Of a stretch of 64,000 nt of DNA, positions 57,349 through 64,000 are shown one piece after another; the stretch's first letter is position 1, and every line of letters begins with the position of its first letter. The DNA is taken from NCBI RefSeq assembly GCF_002127325.2, contig NC_035443.2, positions 122,462,445-122,526,444 of the forward strand, given 5' to 3'. This DNA is from Helianthus annuus. Lineage: Eukaryota > Streptophyta > Magnoliopsida > Asterales > Asteraceae. The position numbers and the translations under genes are program-made. Under the pieces are notes generated by a model. The model was given only the letters and a program-made list of their open reading frames with translations. It was not told where the DNA came from and did not search any database.

Positions 57349-58566
57349 GATTATTATTGGTGGCCTAGGATGAAAGACGATGTTGCCGTTTATGTGAGCA
57401 AGTGTTTAACATGCGCTAAGGTGAAAGCGGAATACCAGAAGCCTTCGGGACTTCTGCAACAACCGGAAATTCCCAAGTGGAAGTGGGAACAAATCTCCAT
57501 GGATTTTATTACAAAGTTGCCAAGAATGCCAAGAGGCCATGACACTATTTGGGTAATAGTGGACCGATTAACGAAGTCAGCGCACTTCTTACCTATCAGA
57601 GAGAAGGATAATACGAGCAAGTTGGCCGAAATTTACATGAGAGAGATTGTTACACGCCATGGAGTACCTCTCTCAATCATTTCCGATAGAGACGGAAGGT
57701 TCGTATCAAGGATTTGGCAATCCTTCCAAGAAGCTTTTGGCTCGCAACTGAATTTGAGCACCGCATTTCACCCGCAGACCGACGGTCAAAGCGAACGGAT
57801 GATACAGACTTTGGAAGACATGCCGAGAGCGTGTGTTATGGATTTGGGCGGTAGTTGGGATAAACATTTGCCACTAGTCGAATTTTCATACAACAACAGC
57901 TACCACACCAGTATTGGTGCCGCGCCATTCGAAGCTTTATATGGACGCAAGTGCAGGTCACCGCTTTGTTGGTCTGACGCAGGTGATAGACAGCTGGTTG
58001 GTCCGGATATGGTTCAGGAAACCACGGATAAGATCGCACAAATCCGAGATCGCATCAAGGCGGCTCGTGATCGTCAAAAGTGTTACGCGGATCGAAGAAG
58101 AAAACCTCTAGAGTTTGAGGTAGGTGATATGGTTTTGTTGAAGGTATCACCCTGGAAGGGTGTGGCACGCTTCGGGAAGCGTGGGAAGTTGAATCCGCGA
58201 TATATTGGTCCATTCAGAATTTTGGAAAGAATTGGGCTAGTAGCATACAAGCTGGACTTACCTGCTGAACTGAATGGTGTTCACGATACATTCCACGTAT
58301 CCAATTTGAGGAAGAGTCCAACTCAAGATACCGTTGTCATTCCTACCGACGAAATTCATGTTGACGACACGCTCCACTTCGTTGAAGAACCCGTTGAGGT
58401 TACGGATTGGAAAGTGAACAAGACCCGCCGGAGCAGTGTCAAGCTCGTCAAGGTTCGTTGGAATGCCAGACATGGTCCTGAATACACCTGGGAGCGTGAG
58501 GACCGGATGAAAGAGAAATACCCCCACTTATTTCCCAAGAACCCTGCATCTAGAAGCAGAACTTAA
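57349..58566 (+). pseudogene. pol: E1b integrase core and chromodomain
   Basis: Same frame as the preceding block. It begins at [20 protein letters not shown], completing the zinc finger, then the DDE core ([42 protein letters not shown]). The [19 protein letters not shown] block follows, and a C-terminal chromodomain with [17 protein letters not shown] and [19 protein letters not shown]. The chromodomain Trp is intact here, unlike in E1a. It ends at TAA 58566, about 25 bp before the polypurine tract. Confidence 0.93.
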
Positions 58567-58590
58567 AATTTCGGGACGAAATTTTTCCAA

Positions 58591-58601
58591 CGGGGGGAGA
58601 A
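58591..58601 (+). other. Polypurine tract of E1b
   Basis: CGGGGGGAGAA immediately before the 3' LTR; same position as the E1a tract. Confidence 0.85.
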
Positions 58602-61600
58602 TATGACAACCCTCACTAAACCAGGTATCCGTACGACTTAATTAATAATAATTTACTGCTTAATTACTGTGCTTACCTGAAATTGTGGACAAACTGCTAC
58701 TTGATTACTGATACTTGTACATACCTGCATCATACTCTGTTTAATGTCACTACATTATTTACATGCTGAACCTTAGTGACAAACATGATGCACAAAAGCA
58801 CAGTAGCACAATGAACGGATAACCTATTGAACGTGCTGTCATAACTAGCACCAGGCAGATACTGCTTCTAAGGCCTGTATGAGCCCGAGATAGTTTACTA
58901 CACTAATAGTGAGTGTGGAGATACAAGGGTTGTAGAACTGCGTCTCTAGGAATAAGTTACAGTGACAGGATGTGCCTAAAACGAACTCTAAGTACAAAAT
59001 TCAGCACATTAACTAAAAATTTAGCATTTGGTTAACTCATAAAGTGCCAAAACATGAGAAAAACATTACTAGACACTTTCCAAAGTATCGGGAATAAGTT
59101 GTGTCACTAAAATTAATATTAACGACACTTTAAAGCTTTGTTAAACGCTTTAACGGATTACTATCCAACCGAACAACCGGACTTTACCCGGAACATAAAA
59201 ATATTGCCATCTACATTGTTTGTCTTTTTCTGAGCCAGTTAGGGTCCCTGAATACCCTAACACCCACTGTAAAGCACAACACACTAGTAACCGGGTTAAT
59301 CCCTAAACTAACTTAACTAACTAACTACTACTTAATGTTTGGTTGAAATCTAACTAGGAACCCCCCCCCTCCAACGATTTCAGTCACATTGTGACCCTCC
59401 CTTGTGCTATTTTGATTAAATTAATCCCTTATGTCTAATATCAAGGGAACACTTGGACTCTTGGGTAATGATCTTATGAGATGTCTATAAGAACAAGATT
59501 AGAACCTCCATATCATTCATCACATTTCACTCACAACAACACTCTCTCTCTCCCTCGAGAAGCTCTCGGCCGAACACCCCTATACATCCATCAATTTTTC
59601 GAGTTTTGTTCAAGCCATTCCAAGATCATTCAAGTGTTAAGGATCATATCCGAGGAGGCTTGGTGCATTCGGAAGGCGAAGGACCTCACCTCATTGCTCT
59701 TATCCACTCATTTTTCGTCTAGATTCTTCCCTAGCCTCGAGCTAGTAGTAAGTTGCTTGAATCACCTTCTCGAACTATTTTAAGATGGTTAAAATGATAT
59801 GTAACGGTTAAAAGTCATGAACATACAAGATGATACATAAAAGTCTACTAAAAACGCTAGTAATGATGGTTAAAAGCTTGAATGTTGTGTAAATCTTGTA
59901 GTATTTGATCTGTGTAGTTATTTAGGCCCGATCTATGTTGTGGTAGCTCAGATCATCGTTTAACCCGGATTGGTCATGATCATGGATTATGACATAAAGC
60001 TTGTTTAAGTGTAACACGGGTTAAGTGATGAAACTCTACCACACCTCAAACTTGAACTTGTGTAAAAATGGTTTTACTTACGGAATAGTGTTTAAAACTA
60101 GTAGATCTACGGATCTACAAGCTGTATTTTCAAAGGACCGATTGTCAAAGAAACCATATTTACTAAAGATGGATCTTACACTAACAAGGATGATTTTTAG
60201 AACACACGAGTGTGTAAACACATAAAGTTTCGACAAAATAACTATTTTTGTAAAAATTGACAAGAAGTTGTAAAGATGGAATTTCGTTAAAAGCGAGGTT
60301 TTACGAAACCAGATTGATTTATATAAAGATCCACTAAAAGCAATGGGATTTACTTCATATTTTATGGTAAAACTACAAGTTCATGTAATCTTTTGCGATT
60401 TACATATTTATTGACTAGTTTGTTGTTTTGAACGTTGTTTCGTTTGAATGAGAAAATTGTTGGGTTGATTTGTAAAAGAAAATGATACGCTTAAAAGCGT
60501 GGCCACCTCCAGTTACAGAGGAAACTCTGGCGAAATTTTCCCAAAAACCTAACACTTAGAATTATTTTCACTACAAGTGTTAGAAATACTTTTCGACTTG
60601 TTTTCAAATTATAAATTTCGCCACGACTTTATTTACAAAATATCGGAGGTGGGATTTCACAAAATAAAACCTTGTAAATATATATTTAGTATATATTTTT
60701 CATAAAGTCACTTGATATGTGTTTATGATTATTTTGTGAAGCACACAAATATTATTTTTAGGGTAAAAATAATACTATCGAATGTAAACGAATCCAAAAT
60801 AATGCGAACGCCTCTACGATAAATATATAAGTTACACCGGTAATTATTATTACCACTCGATCATTAAAACGTAACTTACGCATTTTAAGAAAATATGAAT
60901 GAACACGTATTTTGTCAAGGTATTATTTTGGGAAAATTTTATGTAATAGAAAATATAATATTTTTGAGAAGAATATTTATATTTTGGAGTTAGAAATAAA
61001 ATATATTTTAAGTGAGACTTAATAATATATTTCGAACACACATGTATTAAATCCCCCATCCTTGGGAAGGAAAAAGATTACCAAGTATTTACTAAATGTA
61101 AACACGAAATAGTTGTCTAACTATTTCCCAAAAACTTAAACCTAAAGCTAAGGCACGGCCGCCCGTCTAATAGAGTTAGTACGTGTAGGTCGTCGCACAG
61201 CTGCTTGATCAGGAGACATACTTGGTAGAGACGCACACTATGAGTTCATGTCCCCCTTTTCTCTTAACTGTTTTCAGTTTTATAAACTGCGGGGGTGAAA
61301 TACATGTTACTATGATTACAAGTACTTTATACATGGTATGGTTAGCGTAAGGAGGTTTACTACTTAGATCATGTGAGTGGGTAGGCGCAACATGAGGCCA
61401 TTAATCCTCATGGTAGGACCGAGGGACAGGAGCGGTAGATCTATCTGGGTGTAGCGAGCCCAGCCCCAGGCCAAACAAGAAACGGACCTCGGGGTGACTT
61501 TGTGCCCAACGCATAAATCCGCTAGGTTTAAGTCTTCCTACTTGCACTTCACACATATCAATGGCCTTGCAAACCATTGGTGATCTCTTTTTCCTTATTT

Positions 61601-61634
61601 GCTACATACCAGGATTTTATGCATACAAAGGTTT
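58602..61634 (+). mobile_element. 3' LTR of E1b, interrupted by E2c
   Basis: Begins TATGACAACCC where the 5' LTR has TGTGACAACCC, so the terminal TG has mutated. It matches 39565-42598 closely throughout and stops at 61634 at the E2c insertion. The last approximately 400 bp lie beyond the window. The frame at 59481-59783 is the counterpart of 40447-40749 and is not counted as a gene. Confidence 0.92.
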
Positions 61635-62353
61635 TGTTAGGGCTGGATTTTTATAACACGTGATCCTTACATGTGATCCTAACCAGTGATCCTTGTTTCT
61701 TTGGCAGATAGTGATCCTCAGCAGAGTTCCAGGATCAGGATCACGGACCATCATAGGGATCCTCATGCTAACAGTTGCTTTCATTGAACTTAATGTCATT
61801 TTGCAGGAATGTCTAGCAGGATCCGCTCTTAGCATCACAATCAGGGGACGCGTCTTTACAACTTTGGCATATGCTTAATCAGAGATGAACGTTGTGAAGG
61901 ATATGGAAACTTGGCATGATTTAAGGGCGATAATTTAGGCTAGATTTACTTTTATTTCTAAATGGGTAATGAGCTGATTATTAGTTTGTTTACCTAAAAT
62001 AGGCCACTCACACTTGTATATATAACACTCTTCCCCATTCGGAAGACACACAACACATTTCTCACACGCTTAGACACTCGATACTATAGTGATCCTTGTA
62101 CTCAGCTCATTATCATCCGAAGTTGTAACCATTTTTTGTTATATTGAAGTTTGGTGATCGGTAGTTGCCATCACCCGAGGTTTTTTATGCCGGAGATCAT
62201 ACATTGATCAAGGGCTTTTTCCTCGTATAAATCCTTGTGTCACTTGCATATTTCTTACTAAAGTGATCCTTTACTTTTTCAACAAACCAAGCATCATTCC
62301 CCGTTTACTTAGAGTTTGGTTGCATTATCCTTGTGTGATTTTTGACCAAAACA
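61635..62353 (+). mobile_element. 5' LTR of E2c
   Basis: TGTTAGGG to CCAAAACA, 719 bp, the same length as the E2b 3' LTR and closely similar to it in reverse complement. Confidence 0.93.
62017..62025 (+). promoter_or_regulatory. TATA box in E2c LTR
   Basis: TATATATAA, followed about 25-35 bp downstream by the likely start region ACACACAACACATTTC. Confidence 0.55.
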
Positions 62354-62356
62354 GTT

Positions 62357-62373
62357 TGGCGCCCACCGTGGGG
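62357..62373 (+). other. Primer-binding site of E2c
   Basis: TGGCGCCCACCGTGGGG three bases inside the LTR. Confidence 0.85.
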
Positions 62374-62430
62374 CAATTGGTGCTTCATTCATAAGAAAAC
62401 TTTCTGTTCAAAATCATTTCAAAGAGTTAC

Positions 62431-64000
62431 ATGGCTTCATCATTAAAGAATACATCCACAGCGATGTCGGCAGTCAATTCATCTACTGGCATTCCACCTT
62501 TGCCTCCACCACCAGCTGGATCTCAGAAAAATGCTGAGAAGAGACCAACTTCTATCTCCTCTAAACCATCATCTTCTGCTCTAACTTCTTCTGTTCCTAG
62601 TACTAGTGATATATTTACTTTGATTTTGCAGATGAGGGATCGTATGCAGCAGCAGGATGAAACTAATGACAGGATCCTCAGAGAAATCGGAGATCTCAAA
62701 AGGCAAAAGAAAACGACAGAGGATCATTCCCCACTAATGCCCAAATCTTTGAATTTTGATACTCCAATGATTACTTCTCAGCCATCAGAGGTCCCAGACA
62801 TTCAATATATGGGTGGATCAAGAGGAGTGCATTTCAGCCCAGCAACAATGACTCAGGCATCAGGATCATATTTCCAACCGGCGGGTTCCTACGCCCAGCA
62901 TTTGGGATCCTTCATGAGCTTAGGATCCTCCTTTGTCCCAGGATCATCCCAGGTTCAAGGATCCTCCTTCGTTCCGGGATCATCCCAGGTTCAAGGATCC
63001 TCCTTCGTTCCGGGATCATCCCAGGTTCAAGGATCCTCATTTGTTCCAGGATCATCCCAGGTTCAAGGATCCTCCTTCGTCCCAGGATCATCCCAGATTC
63101 AAGAATCCCTACAGATACCAGGGTCCTTGAAGAATTTGCAAACAGGAAGCCTAGATGTCCATCAAGGAGATTTTATTCCAATGCAGACCATTGCTTCCAC
63201 TGGTCCATCCATTATCCCAGAATCCCAGCAATATGGATTCACACCCAATGTTCCTAACTTGAACCCGATGGGAGGTAACACTTTTAATAATTCTCTTACC
63301 ACTAACCATGGATTCATGCAGGATACAGGTATCAATCATGCTATGGCCAGAGAACTACAAAAACTGAAGGATATGATATCAAGTGTTCCAGGGGTAGTCA
63401 AACCTATCCCGGAGATTGCAGATGGAAGCCATAAGGTATCTCGTTTTGCACCACCAATTTGTGATGCTGAGATACCCAAAAGGTTCCATATCCCTACTAT
63501 GAAGCTGTATGATGGTACAACGGATCCTGAGGAACACATAGCACAATACAGGGAGAGGATGGAGATCAATCCAATTCCAGAAAAGTTAAAGGAAGCATGC
63601 TTATGCAAAGGATTTGGATCCACTCTTACTGGATCAGCTCTTAAATGGCTGCTAAGTCTTACCCCTTACCCTATCACTTCATTTGCTAATTTAGTTAATT
63701 TATTCAATAACCAATTCTCTTGTAGTAGAAAATTTGAAAGATTAACTAGTGATTTATATAGGGTAACTCAAAGTCATAATGAATCATTAAGGGATTATAT
63801 AACTAAATTCAGTAAAGAATCCTTGGACATTCCCAACTTGGATATGGCCACGGCTGTTGAGGCCTTCAAAATGGGACTGCTTAAGGATTCATTGTTCTAT
63901 GATGATCTTGTTATGACACCGTGCAGGAACCTAGATGAAGTAAGAACTCGGGCACTCAGGTTCATCCGGCTAGAGGATGACAAGAGGATCCAGGAGAGGC
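62431..64000 (+). CDS. gag: E2c Gag, open and incomplete at window end
   Basis: Starts MASSLKNTSTAMSAVNSS and stays open for 523 codons to the edge. N-terminal coiled coil (LILQMRDRMQQQDETNDRIL), five 12-residue QVQGSSFVPGSS repeats from 36-bp units (62926-63110), then the approach to capsid (VVKPIPEIADGSHKVSRFAPP). The capsid core has MKLYDGTTDPEEHIAQYRER and FERLTSDLYRVTQSHNE, followed by DEVRTRALRFIRLEDDK at the edge. It parallels the E2b Gag almost residue for residue. No stop appears, so this is the best preserved Gag of the family in the window. Confidence 0.88.
   Translation, partial: MASSLKNTSTAMSAVNSSTGIPPLPPPPAGSQKNAEKRPTSISSKPSSSALTSSVPSTSDIFTLILQMRDRMQQQDETNDRILREIGDLKRQKKTTEDHSPLMPKSLNFDTPMITSQPSEVPDIQYMGGSRGVHFSPATMTQASGSYFQPAGSYAQHLGSFMSLGSSFVPGSSQVQGSSFVPGSSQVQGSSFVPGSSQVQGSSFVPGSSQVQGSSFVPGSSQIQESLQIPGSLKNLQTGSLDVHQGDFIPMQTIASTGPSIIPESQQYGFTPNVPNLNPMGGNTFNNSLTTNHGFMQDTGINHAMARELQKLKDMISSVPGVVKPIPEIADGSHKVSRFAPPICDAEIPKRFHIPTMKLYDGTTDPEEHIAQYRERMEINPIPEKLKEACLCKGFGSTLTGSALKWLLSLTPYPITSFANLVNLFNNQFSCSRKFERLTSDLYRVTQSHNESLRDYITKFSKESLDIPNLDMATAVEAFKMGLLKDSLFYDDLVMTPCRNLDEVRTRALRFIRLEDDKRIQER
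62926..63110 (+). repeat. 36-bp coding tandem repeat in E2c gag
   Basis: Five units of a 36-bp repeat containing CAGGTTCAAGGATCCTCC and a GGATCATCC. The E2b counterpart lies at 49535-49665, and E2a has an 18-bp version at 38760-38850. Confidence 0.9.

Larger units (their letters stand above)
61635..64000 (+). mobile_element. E2c: Tat/Retand-like element, 5' part
   Basis: 5' LTR, primer site and gag, running off the window. Inserted in the E1b 3' LTR after GGTTT (61630-61634), the probable target duplication. Opposite orientation to E2b. The Gag frame is open as far as visible. Confidence 0.92.

Overview
This is plant nuclear DNA made almost entirely of nested transposable elements around remnants of a few intron-containing genes. 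The Tekay/Del-type Gag, the long LTRs carrying an iMet primer site and the Tat-type elements suggest a eudicot, probably Asteraceae. The family is an inference from Gag style, not something shown directly. Every intact-length coding region is either retroelement-encoded or broken. No tRNA, rRNA or CRISPR was seen.

Left edge (1-5250): the 3' end and LTR of a copia-like element on the + strand abuts a decayed minus-strand Ty3/gypsy element of Reina-like type. That element keeps gag, RT/RNase H and one 398-bp LTR, but lacks protease and integrase. A 75-bp direct repeat flanks filler DNA where the protease should be.

Left stack (5255-30857): a Helitron-like 5' end is followed by a ten-exon RPA70-like gene. 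Exon 4 is split by a 22,384-bp minus-strand Tekay chromovirus (here E1a, 6848-29231) with a perfect 5-bp target duplication and two 3,717-bp LTRs. E1a carries an extra ORF upstream of a spliced gag-pol. That extra ORF is itself interrupted by a younger 7.7-kb non-autonomous element (here L, 16322-24014), which has no pol but has a 1,371-codon reading frame broken by two stops.

Middle (30858-37407): an intergenic stretch with a 221-bp tandem duplication, a minus-strand multi-B3 (REM-like) gene with a 5'-truncated LINE in an intron, and a divergently oriented B3 gene on the + strand.

Right stack (37408-64000): the + strand B3 gene is cut by a Tat/Retand-like element (E2a). E2a is cut in gag by a + strand Tekay element (E1b, 39565 to beyond 61634). 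Both LTRs of E1b are hit, 4 bp apart, by two more copies of the E2 family: E2b (minus, complete, 42599-50986) in the 5' LTR and E2c (plus, running off the window) in the 3' LTR. E2b carries an in-frame gag-to-RNaseH/integrase deletion fusion and, on its opposite strand, a four-exon gene with a putative gypsy-type transposon domain.

By-eye LTR divergence agrees with the nesting order: about 1.8% for E1a against 0.6% for L inside it, and about 1.4% for E1b against 0.4% for E2b inside it. The least familiar biology is the E1 architecture: a leader minisatellite, an acidic ORF1 and a 91-bp intron in gag, all conserved in two diverged copies. The large L reading frame and the spliced antisense gene of E2 come next.
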